DNA of 64,000 nucleotides, from assembly GCA_024516155.1 (NCBI GenBank), contig JAJJXM010000014.1, positions 682,001 to 746,000 of the forward strand, in the 5' to 3' direction. Source of the stretch: Pyronema omphalodes. Lineage: Eukaryota; Ascomycota; Pezizomycetes; Pezizales; Pyronemataceae. The notes under the pieces were generated by a model. It was not told the DNA's origin and made no database searches. It saw only the letters and a list, made by a program, of their open reading frames with translations. The first letter of the stretch is position 1. Each line of letters starts with the position of its first letter. Below are positions 1 through 11,420 of this stretch, piece after piece. Position numbers and translations under genes: made by a program.

Positions 1-2189
1 TCGCCACTTCCATGCTGCAACAGAACACCTCCCTTGACACCCTTAAACCCGTCTGTCTGGGCAATCCTACTCTCCTCATACCCCTTCATATTACTCTCCT
101 CAGTATCAAGTTTCATATACCTCTCCGTATAAACACTATCATAAAACCTCCAATCACTGACAGGTGCAGTAATAATCCCCACCGAGAAAACGCCATCATT
201 TCGTTCTACAACCTTTCCGGTTAAATAACCCCCGAAACTCCAACCCCAGATCACCATGTGGTTTTTATCCACATATTGTTTTTTCCTCCATTCTTGTGCG
301 GCGAGAACTTGGTCTTCTGCTTCTAACTTCCCAAGCTGCTTGGTTACCAACGACCGGAAAGATCGGCCTTGGTATCCTGTTCCCCGTCCGTCGACGGTTA
401 CGATGATGTATTCCAGCTCGGGATCGCTGCCGATGTAGGTTCTCCAGCCGGGGGTCTGCCACGCTTTACTAACCTGTTGAGCGCCGGGACCACCATAGGG
501 ATCGAATAGGACTGGGTATTTTTTGTTTTTGTTAAATCCTGCCGGTAAGATTTCTCTTACGTTCAGGGAGTAGTTTCCGAGTTTTAGTTCCGAGTAACGG
601 GTTTTGGGGAGGTTGTAATTGGTGAGCTTTTCTCGAAGGGCTGAGTTATCGTTGATTACAGCTAGCCTGGTGCCGTTGAAGGAGTACAGTGCTTGCCAGG
701 GAATGTCGGGGCCGTTATAGTTGAGGACGTAGAACCCATTGGCGTCAGAAAAGGAAGCGGAGTAGTAACCTGGTGTGTTGGGAACTAGGGCGCGACGCTG
801 ACCGGTGACAAGAGATACTGAGTAAAGATGACGCTCGGTGGAATGGTTTTCTGTGGAGAGATAGTATGCAAGGCCACGATCGGTATCGACTGCGAGGAGA
901 TCGGTGACTTCCCATTTTCCTGCGGTGAGTGGCTTTGGGACACCCCCACCAAGAGGGTAGAGATACAAGTGCGTCCAGCCTGTGTGGTCGGAGAGGTCAA
1001 GATAGTATTTTTCTTTGGAGTTGGAGATGGATCCGACATAGTGGATCGAAAGGGTATTGTCGAGCCAGCCGTCTGTGCCATCACGGGTACGGATAGCTTT
1101 TGTCGTGAGTGATGGAACTGAAACGAGAATGTGTGTGGATTTGTCTTGAACTCGGTTAAAGGCGCGGAAAATGACGGAGGAGTGGTTAGAAGTCACCCAG
1201 GCCACCTCGCCGATGATTAGATCTTTGGGAGGGTACGCTGTAATCGGGACCTCTTGGACTCCAGAGGTGGAGTCTGTCATCGACAACAGGTTAAAAGTGA
1301 CGGTTGGGTTGGTTTCGCCGACTTTTGGGTACCGGAGTTTTAGTTCCTTCGGGTATTTAGGCGCAGTGGTAGTGCCGTTCATATAATAAGGTACCGTGTA
1401 CGTTGGTACGCCGGTTTCATTGAAACGCAGAAAGGCGAGATATTCACCATCGGGAGAGAACCAGAGCGTGTACCGATCCCCGAAAACCTCCTCTTCGTAC
1501 ACCCAGTCGGGGATTCCGTTAAAGACATTCTCCCCGCCATCTTTGGTGACCTGTGTACTAGTGCCGTTACGCCAGATGTAAAGATCATTCGCACGGACGT
1601 ATGCAATTGTATCACCGACAGGGCTCCACACAGCGTATTGAATATCCTGTTTCTGATCCTTCACAAGAGGCTGTTTGGTGCCACTCGCACGGTTGAAGAT
1701 GTAATAATCTGCCAGATAGGAATGTCGATAAACTTTCTTATAGTTAGTGGCAAATAAAACATTCTCTCGATTTGGCTGGATCCAGTAGTCGTAGTAGTTA
1801 ACTCCGAGTTTGCTGGCATCGACAAAGGTTTCGTTGGCGCCGGTTACGATGTTTTTGAAGATGAGCGACTTGTCGGCGCTAGGGAAAACGTAGGTCCCGT
1901 CCACGTCGGCACTCGTCCAGGAAAATGTCGTGCGCTTAGGAGTAAATTGCCCGGAGAACGCTTCGGTGTAGTTGAAAAGTCGCTTACCACCCTCGGCGAT
2001 TGCGAGAAGTGGTAGTGTTGCTGCTGCGAGCAGCGTGAGAACCTAATTGAAGTGATGTCGTTAGCGATGTCACCAAGCGCGATAGCGTGTCGGCCGAAGC
2101 GAGGCGAGCGAAGCGAGAGAAGCGAGCAGCGACGGAAATGAGCAACGCGCGATTGAAAACAGCGAAACAAGACAACAACATACCTTCAT
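1..2189 (-). CDS. dpp4: Secreted dipeptidyl peptidase IV (S9B), 3' end cut by window edge
   Basis: Serine exopeptidase that removes X-Pro or X-Ala dipeptides from peptide N-termini, probably outside the cell. The coding sequence is complement(join(<1..2042, 2184..2189)). Exon 1 is only ATG AAG, followed by a 141-base GTATGT...TTAG intron. I chose this start because it gives residues MKVLTLLAAA and a clean secretory signal, whereas the upstream in-frame-looking ATG (2253) gives the wrong phase. Exon 2 is open to the window edge with no stop, about 682 residues. Visible family marks are the DW-YEEE double-Glu loop (codons near 1490-1510), the nucleophile motif GWSFGGY (near 235-255) and an HGSGD stretch at the edge, just before the catalytic Asp. 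The missing C-terminus would carry the Asp and His. There is no membrane anchor, so it resembles secreted DPP IV rather than vacuolar DapB. A damaged partial copy of the C-terminus lies at 25251-25652. Confidence 0.93.
2043..2183 (-). other. Intron 1 of dpp4
   Basis: The donor GTATGT directly follows ATG AAG on the minus strand and the acceptor is AATTAG. The intron separates a two-codon first exon from the rest of the signal peptide. On the plus strand this stretch is rich in a GCGA/GCGAG pattern (2095-2135). Confidence 0.8.
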
Positions 2190-2253
2190 ACCGTCGTGTC
2201 AATATCGTATCCCAAAGACTGAATCCACAGCCTTTAAACTCACTTACTCTCAC

Positions 2254-3130
2254 AGGCCCCCGCAGCGTTAAGTACTCCCCCTCGGAACCGACCGATAAGT
2301 TTCCCGCGCCACTTCCCTGCGGTTATCCGTCGACGCCAGGATAATTACGGGTCTGACAGGGGAAGTGTGCAGTGATTTATCCAGATACGGCGGTGTCACC
2401 GAATCGCAGTGGAACCGACCGCAGACCGGGTCCGACCAGGACCGAAGGTATCACGACGGGAATTCCCAGAACGCGTAGCGTCCAATCGGTCGAGGCGACA
2501 ATAGCCGATGAGACGGGTGTAATCTGATAGACCACAGAATGACTGGTAAAATCCGGGTACGGAAGGTATCATCAATGTCGTCCAAATATTCCAGAATCCG
2601 GAGTTGAGCGAATGGGCGCGAGGTTCCTGGCGACGGGCGGTTAAGCGCCCGGTAAGTGTACATAGATCGATGTGATCTCGAACCTGAGATTTGGCAAGTC
2701 TTGGCACGGTAAACAGGTCGCTTGGGTTGACAGCTCACGTGCTTGGCTGCAAGGGTGCTTCTCCGCTGAGTGGAGGTCTCGTGAAGAAAGTGCATAAAAA
2801 ACTTAGTAATGCAGGTATCGTTTCATTCGCAGCTTCAAGTGGGTAATACCAAAGTTTTTGTTTTAATTCTTTGTTGGCAACTGAACGCAATAAATAATCT
2901 CAAATACAATACATTAATTGTAATACGTGCTAAGTTTCAGCAGGACATTTTTCTTCGCTGTGCCAATTTCTGTCATGGTGCAGTAACTTACGTTTGAAAA
3001 ACAGCATCACAAATCCATATATTCCTACCGGACATGTGTAAGATCGGGTACAACACACAGTGTTTATTCCCGAATACAACTGGGGGTTGTTCAACAGAGT
3101 CGGCCCTCATGAATGAGTGAAAAATATCTA
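2254..3130. other. Intergenic, dpp4 upstream side; repeated DNA
   Basis: I see no convincing gene here. From about 2560 the sequence resembles 32160-32420 (for example GGAGTTGAG...GAATGG and CTGGCGACGGG at matching spacing), so it is the outer part of a duplicated block that continues through the promoter at 3132-3197. The short open frames on the minus strand near 2400-2795 overlap each other and have no family likeness. Confidence 0.45.
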
Positions 3131-3131
3131 C

Positions 3132-3197
3132 GCTAACCCAATCTCGCTTCGCTTGAACATAGCCAAGGCGCTAACCATTTATTTTCCAGTATATAAC
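3132..3197 (+). promoter_or_regulatory. Composite promoter block upstream of X-A
   Basis: Half-site GCTAAC at 3132, a second GCTAAC exactly 38 bases later (3170), an AGCCAAG box just before it, and TATATAA 20 bases after the second half-site (3190). The same geometry recurs at 32756, 44329 and 50516. Transcription would start about 30 bases on and give a leader of roughly 1 kb before the X-A start codon. The function is inferred from position and from conservation against a diverged background. Confidence 0.7.
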
Positions 3198-4030
3198 CCA
3201 CTCAAATCTTTCTCTTTCCTTCTCTTTCATCATCGATTGCACCTTCCCACGATGCACGGTTCATGATGTCCACAGAAGTATAATACTACTGGGCCGGCAT
3301 CATGGACCATCAATGATATAAGAACGGACTCAGGCGAGATTTCATTCTTATTTCCACCAATTCGACTTCGAAAACTGGAAACAACATTTGTTCCGAAACC
3401 TAAATGTTGGACGATCCTTCTTCCTCTACGCTATTATTAGTTGGCTAACGTATAGCACAGATCTGAAGACAACTTTGTCTCGACTAAAATGTCAACCATA
3501 CAAATCTCTAACTATTTCTGCCCACCTTATCCAACGTCATGGAAAAAAAAAACTTCTTTATCAGCAGCGAGTTGTAAGTTCCTCTCGAATCCCTGATAGC
3601 AATGAAATGTATTAACCTTTATCTCTAGCTTCAGCAATGCACACGAAATTCGTCGACCTCGTTCCAAATTCACAAGTCCCTAGACCCTTTTACAAACCCG
3701 TCCTAACACTTTGAACCTCTCTCCATCGGCAATGATTTGATGGCGTACGAAACGCATCAGATCATTGCCACCTCACCTCCAATTACCCACCCAACGAGGG
3801 TTCAGAGTTTGCTGAGCAGTGGCCTCCCCAACAGTATGCCGCTGTTCTTCCTGTTATGCAAATATGCATCCATAATGAGGGTCAGAGTATTGCCAGTTCG
3901 GATTATCAACGGATGGCCCTTTCATCTCCAATGAGACTGCAACTGCTGCCCCTGTCGGATCGCTGTAGCTGTGCCCAGACGCTCATGTGAATGCAGAAAC
4001 CGACTACTGGACCCCCCCAGTGAGTCGTAG
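3160..4030 (+). other. Long leader region of X-A with a short spliced upstream frame
   Basis: This stretch is homologous to 32780-33410. Both contain an ATG (3538 here, 33133 there) opening a short frame that runs into GTAAGTTCCTCT and resumes after a CTAG or CCAG acceptor at CTT(C/T)... GCAATGCACAC-like sequence. Here that frame stops at ACAAGTCCCTAG. A second open stretch at about 3745-3990 reads like protein (EGSEFAEQWPPQQ) but has an upstream in-frame stop. It is either a spliced 5' leader carrying upstream ORFs or the remains of another gene. Confidence 0.35.
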
Positions 4031-4291
4031 CGCTTTGCACAGCACTGAAGATTGGAGGGTCCAGTGTTTGGAGTTGTTCGACCACCCACCAATACACAGT
4101 AGACTGCGTCACCACACCATACTCGATTCCTTACCATCATCCTCCAGAACGACAAAATCTGCAAGATCCAACGCAAACTTAATCCTCCATCACAATAAAC
4201 GTGATATATTCAGTATTAAGAAGCAATGGATCGATCCGATAATCCCGAACAGTAAGTGTCTTACCATCAGCAATGGCCATATGTCGTGTTG

Positions 4292-6914
4292 ATGACGACG
4301 ATTAGCAGCAACTCCAACCGCGACACTGCTTCAAATCCTATCAGTTTCGCTGCTATCACTAGAACACTGGATATGTAAGTGAAAAGGATCCCTGATTCCA
4401 CAATTTTCCAGCATTGGTTTGACTGTTGTTAGTAGCGAGTTACAGCCAGTCGCCGATACTGATGTCCTGATTCATGGGCACGCCGATGGTCTTGCCAGTA
4501 TGCAGGCCAATGAGAACCAACAGAGGTACGTAGTCCTTGGTCCTGTGTGCAGTGCATGATCCTAACTGTCATCAACAGCGCTGCAGACTTGGCTCGCTCA
4601 GGGATCCAGGAACCGTTGAGCGCAATAGACGAGTCTCTATTACTTTTTCCGTCCCAGTACCAGCAGTATTCTGCTATTCGGGCTGGGCGAAACGCTGGTG
4701 GATCACATTCACTGAGCAGGAATCTACAAGCCGATCCTGGTGTTGGGCAGCTGAGGAACCCTTACTCAGGAGACCGTGGTGCACCTGATGTGTGGGCCAA
4801 TGAATATCGGCCGGCCATCTATCCTATTTACCAGCAGGCGGTACAACCATTTGAAGAGCTTGGCGGGTGGGTTGCAAGCGTTCGTTCTGTGATGAAAAGC
4901 TCTAACCATCGTCCATAGCAGCATGCATCCACCTCCGTCACCGAGTGGCTATTCCTACAGCACGAGTGCCACATCGTTGGGGTCGACGACCGGGCAGCAG
5001 ATTCCATACTTTGGCAATCCGAATGGACGGATCACTGCAGAATATCCTGCCATCCCTAGCTACATGGAGATAGGCAACATGATTCGCCAGCGGGAAATTC
5101 CGTTTCCTGGCGATGCTGTGTATTATCCGCAGTCAGGTGGGGTTTATGGCATGGCGGGCCCCGGCGTTCCCACGAGGCAACAGCCTCGTAGCCCTCCTGC
5201 CAGAACATATTCGCCCAACTTGATTTACCATACTGCAACCCCTTCCCTCCCGCAACGAGATACCCCAGTTCTCCCGAACAATCAGCACCATGGACTTCAG
5301 AATTCATGGAGCTATGGTTTGGCCCCACTCAACCCTGGCTTTCTGAATTTGAACAATCCTATCCCAGGGCACATTGCGTCAGAATCAGGTGTTGCTCCAG
5401 TCCAAGAGCCGGCAGTGGTCTCAGAAGGAACCCAGAAAGCAGCTCCCAAGCGGAAGAGAGGTCGCCAGCCCAGGGCTGGAGCAGCTACTCAAGCCGTTTC
5501 TTGTGCGTCTGGAGGATCAGGCAATCTTGCTGAAAAGCAGCATCCGAAGAAGAGGCTTCGTAGGACTGTTACTGGTCATTCACCTCAGCAGTGCCTACAG
5601 AACGTCCTGGATTTCTCCTGCGTTGGGCAGCCGGCTGCGAGTTTAGCAGATACCGGTTCACTCCAATCCGCGTCATACGCTGTGATCTCCTCCTCAGCCT
5701 CCCTGAGTTGCAGCACCTCCAACACCACAGAAGCCGCTGAGGGTATTAGCGGTCCCGTATGGCACAGTGCAGTGCCGGCCGATGACCTGTCTCCCGCGCC
5801 TGTCTTGACTGGCCCCAATGACCGGGATAGTGATGTCCTGCCGGCTGCTGACCAGAGCCCGTTACCGTCTCAAGGCAAGACATTGAAGCTCTGTCTTTTA
5901 CCCTGGGAGTATGGGACTGTTCTCTGGTGGCAGGATATCCCCCGAGAGCAGCAGCTTCGGGCAGTCAGACGGTTGCGCCTCGCATACCCCGGGACTTCAT
6001 GGACCAGGGCAGAGGCTCATATTTCAAAGTGCTGTCGGAAACAAAAGTCGGAGAAGGATCGACAGGAGGATAGAAGGATCGAGAGAAAGGCGGCAAGAGA
6101 TGCTCGCCAGGCAGCGAGAGCTTCTGGTCCCCGCTCTGTGGAAGATCAATCGGTTGCTGGTCGTCCTGCTGGCCTCATCTCTGATGATAGTCTCCCCGCG
6201 GCGGTTGGACCTTTGGCGGCCCTAGATGCGGCTCCTGATACTGTTACTCCTATCGGATGTCTCTCTTTGTTAGGCCGTGATGGCCAAGATCTGTTTTCTG
6301 TAAGTATTGTTCACCGAGAGAAAAACAGTAAATGGGTTGGACGCTAACCACTGATTTCACAGGCCCAGGCTCCCGACCCAAATGCCTTTGACTGCTTTGT
6401 CCAAGCCAGTAGTCCCTCCGAAGACTCTGGATCGGATGCCACCTCTGAAGCTTCAGCTTTGGCCATGAGCGACACTGAATCAGGCCCCAGTCACGTCATC
6501 GGAGATAGTGAGATAGCTCCGGAGTCATTCTCCATGGCTTCCACAGCAGGCGCCGAGGGACCGCTCTTCCTCCCTTCTAATGAGGAAGCAGATGACATGG
6601 ACGAGTTCTGGTCCGAACTCTTCCGAACAGGTGAATTTCCGAACAATCTCAGGGAATGGCAGGCTGAAGATCTGTTTTTCCGCACTCCGACACTTCAGGA
6701 CCCTATCGTTAACAGAGTTGAGGAAATGAACGCGCGGGATATGCAGGCGGCGGAAAACCTCGGTTTGCCTCTGACTGAGGTTGGTGTCGCGTCAGCTCGT
6801 CGGCCTCTCGGTATGTCGCCAGATGCTGTGCCTTTCGTTGCTGCCGGGGCCGACAGTTTAGACGATTATGGGGCTGTTGGTGATGCCGAGGAGGTTAGTA
6901 GGGCCAGTGGGTAG
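4292..6914 (+). CDS. Family X protein X-A, putative nuclear regulator, intact
   Basis: I do not recognise this as a named family. Gene model: join(4292..4374, 4433..4525, 4579..4866, 4919..6299, 6363..6914), 798 residues. All introns are GT-AG and phases fit throughout. Residues 1-330 are rich in Pro, Ser, Gln and Tyr. Basic clusters KRKRGRQPR (about 331, AT-hook-like) and KKRLRR (about 363) look like nuclear localisation signals. The most conserved core (about 433-555) has PVWHSA, LSPAPVLTGP, LPWE and IP-EQQLRAVRR, then a long Lys/Arg-rich stretch ending RKAARDAR that resembles a basic DNA-binding helix. The C-terminus has an acidic, aromatic segment (NEEADDMDEFWSELF, about 684-700) like an activation domain. 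X-C is a close copy (28204-30813). Exon 3 is exactly 288 bases in every family member seen, which argues that the protein is under selection. Confidence 0.85.
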
Positions 6915-6958
6915 ACTTTTGATGGTGTTGGGGCTTCGTGCACCATGTGGAGGTTCTT

Positions 6959-7020
6959 GTAAGCATCTCTCCAGAACTATTCACGTGCATGGGAGATCGA
7001 CGTGCTAACACGCTAGACAG
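6959..7020 (+). other. Conserved 3'UTR intron of X-A
   Basis: GTAAGC donor, GTGCTAACACG branch site and CTAGACAG acceptor lie 44 bases beyond the stop codon. The same 62-base intron follows X-C (30858-30919). An intron this close after the stop may sit just inside the usual limit for nonsense-mediated decay. Confidence 0.6.
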
Positions 7021-7632
7021 GACTTACTAAGCAACGTCGAGCATTAGTCAATGGATGGACTGAACTCAGAGTCCCGGACACCCAAGGCCTCCCCGAATGG
7101 CATTGACAGCCACACTCTTAGCCGCATAACAGCTTGAGTTGGTTGAACAACCAGTATTTTTGTTGTCTAATTCGATTTGTGTTGAGCGTTCGAATGTTAC
7201 ACTGTTGAAGGGTTCGGCATGCGAATGATATTCTGAATTTTTACACGGAATTGCACATGTCAGAATGCTTAGTTTTGAAGGAGCTCATGTGGGAGGAAGG
7301 CAGGCGTTACCAGCTCTGATTATCAGAAAGTTCCTTCAGTGTATTAAGTTTATTTCATTCGTTCGCTGGTACTGTGGTGTTCTTTTCTTTTTATGGTGTT
7401 GCCCTTCTGTTGGTCTTAAAGCCTTGGTCAGCATTTGGTTGACGGAATCAAGAAATATAATACTCGTTTCATGATATAAAGATTCACCTCATGGATTGTG
7501 TGACCGTATATTGACCGAGGCATTTTTTGGTGATTATCGGTATTGAAGCAGTCAACCGCGATTCCCGATTCAATACAAGGAAGGGGTTTTATAGGAAACC
7601 CTGCCCTCATCATTTGGTGTGACAAAAGCCGC

Positions 7633-7676
7633 GCTATCTAATATTTGCTTCTCATCAGCACAGCCAAGACGTTAAT
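7633..7676 (+). promoter_or_regulatory. Degenerate copy of the composite promoter block
   Basis: GCTATC at 7633 and GTTAAT at 7671 are 38 bases apart, with CACAGCCAAG at the standard offset. No TATA-like box follows at 20 bases. It matches the copy at 31512, in the same place relative to X-C. Confidence 0.5.
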
Positions 7677-8809
7677 ATAGCATCCTTGAACACAGCGACG
7701 TCTGCCCTCCCTGTACCGCTTCAGTCTCGTCAGAACCAATAATCTCCAAGAGTTATCACACTCTATGTTTTAGATCATCCACAATTACGTCATCTTGAGG
7801 TCTCAAGAAAGACAGCAATCATAATCGGCGAGTGGCGAGCCATGCCAGTTGCCGAAATTGCCAAACTCAACATATCCTGCATCGGATATTCGATATACCG
7901 TATCTTGTGAAAATTGTCCTCGAATAATCTATACTCAAGTTTTTTCTTTTTATTTTCTCCCTGTTCTGTTTTTCATTTTTTCCCTTACTGCAGCGATTTT
8001 CCTTCAAAGACCATTTCGTGGAATCCGAACACCGGTTTTCAATAATACAGGCCGTCATTGTTATCCTGTACGATATATCTTCAAGGTTTCTCGGTGTCGA
8101 GGATGAAGTATGTTGCGGTGACATAGTCTACTTTTCATAGTAGGTCGTTCAACAACATCAAACTTGCAAAACCGGGTATTCCAGCCTTTTGTCGTATTCG
8201 GAGTGCTGAATCACTCGTCCCTACGTCTTGATGGTAATGTTGACGATCAATGACTGCTGGTTTGGCACACCCAGTTGTTCCTGCTGTTTTTTCGAAAAAG
8301 CCTATTTCCAAGCTTATGACCAGGAAGAAATGGTAACGAAATACAGTAGCTTGCTGAGCACGTTACAATGGGACATAGGCGCTGAAGCATCACTGCAAGG
8401 GCTTGGATTTTCAAACTGGAATTGAATATCGGAGGGTCCTCTGAAGAGTTTAATACGCCTACCTATTTGCATCGTGAGAGGAAACGAGTAACATTTCGAG
8501 ACAAAGTTATCAGCAGTAGGTTTATTGAACTCTGCAACATCCATACGCGGGTATATTCGCCAGTAGCCAACACAAAACGGAGGAATCCAGGAAAGAATGT
8601 TTATTTGTATTTATAGTGTTTCTCAAGGAGTAGTTGGCAATCCATTGCTCTTTACAACCCCAGTAAGACCGGATAAGATTGACCGAAAGTGTTCGGCAGC
8701 ATCTTGTGGTTCGAGAAATTTGACAACTACGAGAGAAGATAAGTGCAGGAAGAGTCAGGGTCAGGGAGGGCGGGCGGGGGGAAAGGTCATAATTACTTAT
8801 CCCCGTTGT

Positions 8810-8836
8810 TTTATTTATTTATTTATTTATTTATTT
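8810..8836. repeat. (TTTA)n microsatellite
   Basis: About six TTTA units, bordered on both sides by TCCCCGTTGTT. The flanking direct repeat suggests slippage or a small tandem duplication. Confidence 0.9.
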
Positions 8837-8949
8837 GTCCCCGTTGTTATTAAATGGTGCCAGCACCCAATCCTGACAATCCCATACAGTGCATGTCTGA
8901 GAAGATGTTTTACAAATAGAAATGACGTTACGCATCACATGGATGCAGA

Positions 8950-9260
8950 AGTTATTGCGTGAAGGAAGGTACATTGTTGCCAAATACTAATGACATTCGC
9001 ACCTGCCTGTGAAACAAGGTCATCACCCTGGGTTTGATTTCAGGATTGCATGATGCCACGGAAACCTTGGCCAGCAAGGCATTGTTCTGGTAAAGTGTAT
9101 TTTTCGCCCCCTCCCGTGTGCAGTTTTGAAGATGCCCTATCTCCAAATATTCAATACGCTTCTGAAGATTATGCTGTACAGTATTGAGAATAATTTCTGT
9201 AAGAGCGAAAAAAAAACGGTCAATTATGACACCCGGCAATTTCATAGGAATGAAAGAGAG
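8950..9260. repeat. Duplicated segment, inverted copy at 63395-63650
   Basis: Matches the reverse complement of 63395-63650 over about 250 bases. The similarity includes the translated stretches LHDxTExL and LQIFxxLLKIM, so it may derive from a coding exon. Stops and frame changes prevent a gene call in either copy. Confidence 0.55.
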
Positions 9261-9373
9261 TATGCGAAAACATATTCACGGCTTATAAGCCGGTTTCCAT
9301 TGTCCGCTGACATTCCAACTTCCGGCAGGTTACGGATACGTATCAGGATGAGTGAACTATGCCGTCAGTATTA

Positions 9374-10080
9374 GGGCCTGTTTGGTGGTACGGAATACGC
9401 CGTAGTACACGCTAATACATGGAAATACATAGACATTTGTATTTTCCGCGCGTTTTGCAAGCCCGTAGACAGGGACAAGAATACATTGTATTCGACCTGA
9501 TTTTGTATTCTACCCGACCCCTAAATACATTTCATGTACCACAGAGTATCACAGAGGACAACAACGAGCGAAAATTTTCACCACCACCACTAAACCAAAT
9601 GAAGCAACGCGACCCAAAAAAAATCGCGTAACAGCCACCGTGACATCGCCAAATGTGAGGCCGTGATGAAAACTATTTCCACACATCTTCAACCATCGGT
9701 CGCCAATTCCACGCCCACAAATCATGCAAAACCATTGACAGCTGGGACTTGATGTTGCCAAACCCGCTCCGTAATTCCTGATGATGCGCGTGTGCATAGG
9801 CGACGTGCATTGATGGGGAGCAGTTGATGGTGACTTCAGAGGGTAAACGCGTTCGGAATGCCAGATGGTTGGTTGTTGCTGGATGGAATGTGGCTGTAGA
9901 AAGTGGCTTGTGGGCAGAACCCACCGGTCCTAACAGGCGCTGTCTACAGCTGTCCTCGCGCCGCAAAACGATTTTTCCTAGCGCCAAATACATGGTATTC
10001 ATGTATCGTGGTACTGGGACCTAACCTTGTCTACGGGCAATTTTTGAACCACAATGTATTTTTTACCGCCAAACAGGCCC
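9374..10080. mobile_element. PIF/Harbinger-like MITE, 707 bp
   Basis: The ends are imperfect inverted repeats of about 17 bases beginning GGGCCTGTTTGG. The element is flanked by a TTA duplication (9371-9373 and 10081-10083). TTA target sites and these termini are typical of PIF/Harbinger MITEs. A paralogous region at 55706-55800 is contiguous across the same point with a single TTA (55755-55757), which proves the boundaries. No transposase frame is present. The interior is rich in short GTATT/AATAC palindromes. Confidence 0.93.
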
Positions 10081-10083
10081 TTA

Positions 10084-10441
10084 ACAGATCATCAGCAGCT
10101 TTCCATTTTCCATGCTCCGACTGCAATTGAGTCATACCGTCAAACGACAGCATGTCAGCGAATGTAAGAACGAGGCATCTCCCAGGAGATACGAATCTAC
10201 TTATTTGGGACCTCTGACAGAAATTACACTCGGAATGATGAAGGAGATTTTCATCATATTCTGCGTGCTTCATTGGCATTGAAGCACTTTGGTGCATTTG
10301 GCGATATGGACGACACAGCATCCAGAACTCATTCATGATATTTGGATTAATCAGTGAATTAGAAAAAAACAACAGCATGCCAAAGACCAGTACAAAAATA
10401 AGTTCACGACACTCAAAACGTATACACTTATCGTCGATCAA
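10084..10441 (-). pseudogene. Conserved ORF downstream of the C2H2 gene, cut by the MITE
   Basis: A minus-strand frame starting at 10441 resembles the plus-strand frame at 55365-55718. Shared stretches include INPNxxNEFWMLCRPY, DENLLxHSxCNxCQ and FVSPGxCLV. Its reading continues into the MITE at 10080, so the normal end is lost. A shorter piece occurs at 40904-41155. It could be a small secreted or membrane protein (hydrophobic N-terminus) or simply conserved 3' sequence of the C2H2 gene. Confidence 0.35.
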
Positions 10442-10624
10442 TTTACATGCAGGTCATCGAAGCCGATTCTGATCACCATAAAAATCAAGCAACATAACAA
10501 CTTAGAACAAACGTAGCGAGAGCATAACGTATACAGAAAAACACAAACAGTTGGACACACAACAGGGTAAACATGACACAGTCATTGATTTGAATATATG
10601 AATCCGTTGTGAATGCTGTGGGAT

Positions 10625-11124
10625 TCACATCTCCTCATGCCCCATGCGTTTTAGTGCCGGTGAAGCACGTACCACGTGATGGGACTCGTCTTCTGCAGTG
10701 CCATTGCAATCTATTTCCGCAGCGTTGAAGAAGTTCACCACGTCATGGTCGTCCTGGCAATGAATATCCATGATATGCACCACAGTACTCTCGTAAGACG
10801 GAAAGAGGTCGCCGCAATCTGGGAATGGACAACGGAAAATTTGGCAGGAGCCAAGTATACATTTCAGCATGATTTCCTTATTTCTGCACTCCTGGACAGC
10901 CTGCATGCATATATTGTGTCACTCGAGCCCTTTTTCATTGTGGTCAAAAACCACATGGTGATAAAGCTCGGGGGTAAGCTCATGGAAAACGACATTGCAA
11001 CCTTCAATTGGGCATTTCAAGTTCAGTGCATTGGTATGTGTTGCATAGAAATGATGTCTAAGCTCCAACCTTGTGTGCGGTCCGAAAAACCTGCAGCCTG
11101 AGATTGGACAATAGAACTCCCGTG
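10625..11124 (-). pseudogene. C2H2 zinc-finger gene, N-terminal half lost
   Basis: The C-terminal half of the 282-residue four-finger family (intact at 41402-42250 and 54373-55221). Fingers 2, 3 and 4 are present, for example YCPISGCRFFGPHTRLELRH for finger 2 and the RCPFPDCGDLF finger. Homology ends abruptly at about 11124, just upstream of finger 2, where LINE sequence begins. The first finger and the start codon are missing. The 3' flank carries the MITE at 9374-10080. Confidence 0.85.
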
Positions 11125-11420
11125 AAAACAACGCCACAGCGATTTCGACCCCCCCCCCCCAGCTATCGCCACAACGACGCGGAAATTCACCAATTTTCGT
11201 GCGGCATTGTCTTTAGCTACTTCGATTTACCTTGCTGAAGCATTTTCAGACCAGGTCTGCTCTTTTTCGTTGTGCGAACAGCGAGGAGGAGTCCTCAGAC
11301 CCCTGAGAAGGCCCCCGGCGAAGGCATCCATCAACCCCCCACATCAACAACAACTTATTTCATCGAAATCACCTCGCTCCCCTCTCCATCTCATCGATAA
11401 CAAACGATCCCGAGAAGCCG

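Larger units (their letters stand above)
7021..9373. other. Intergenic region after X-A
   Basis: I find no convincing gene. The first 600-700 bases match the sequence after X-C (30920-31560) and include a degenerate copy of the promoter block (7633-7676). The region also holds a TTTA microsatellite (8810-8836) and a duplicated stretch (8950-9260) shared with the right end of the window. Confidence 0.5.

Noticed and set aside
256..1615. Several short open frames on both strands
   Set aside because: They are shadows of the DPP IV frame, which is continuous on the minus strand from 2042 to the window edge.
1984..2253. Longer N-terminus for dpp4 from the ATG at 2253
   Set aside because: It reads through the intron, gives the wrong phase for exon 2 and destroys the signal peptide.
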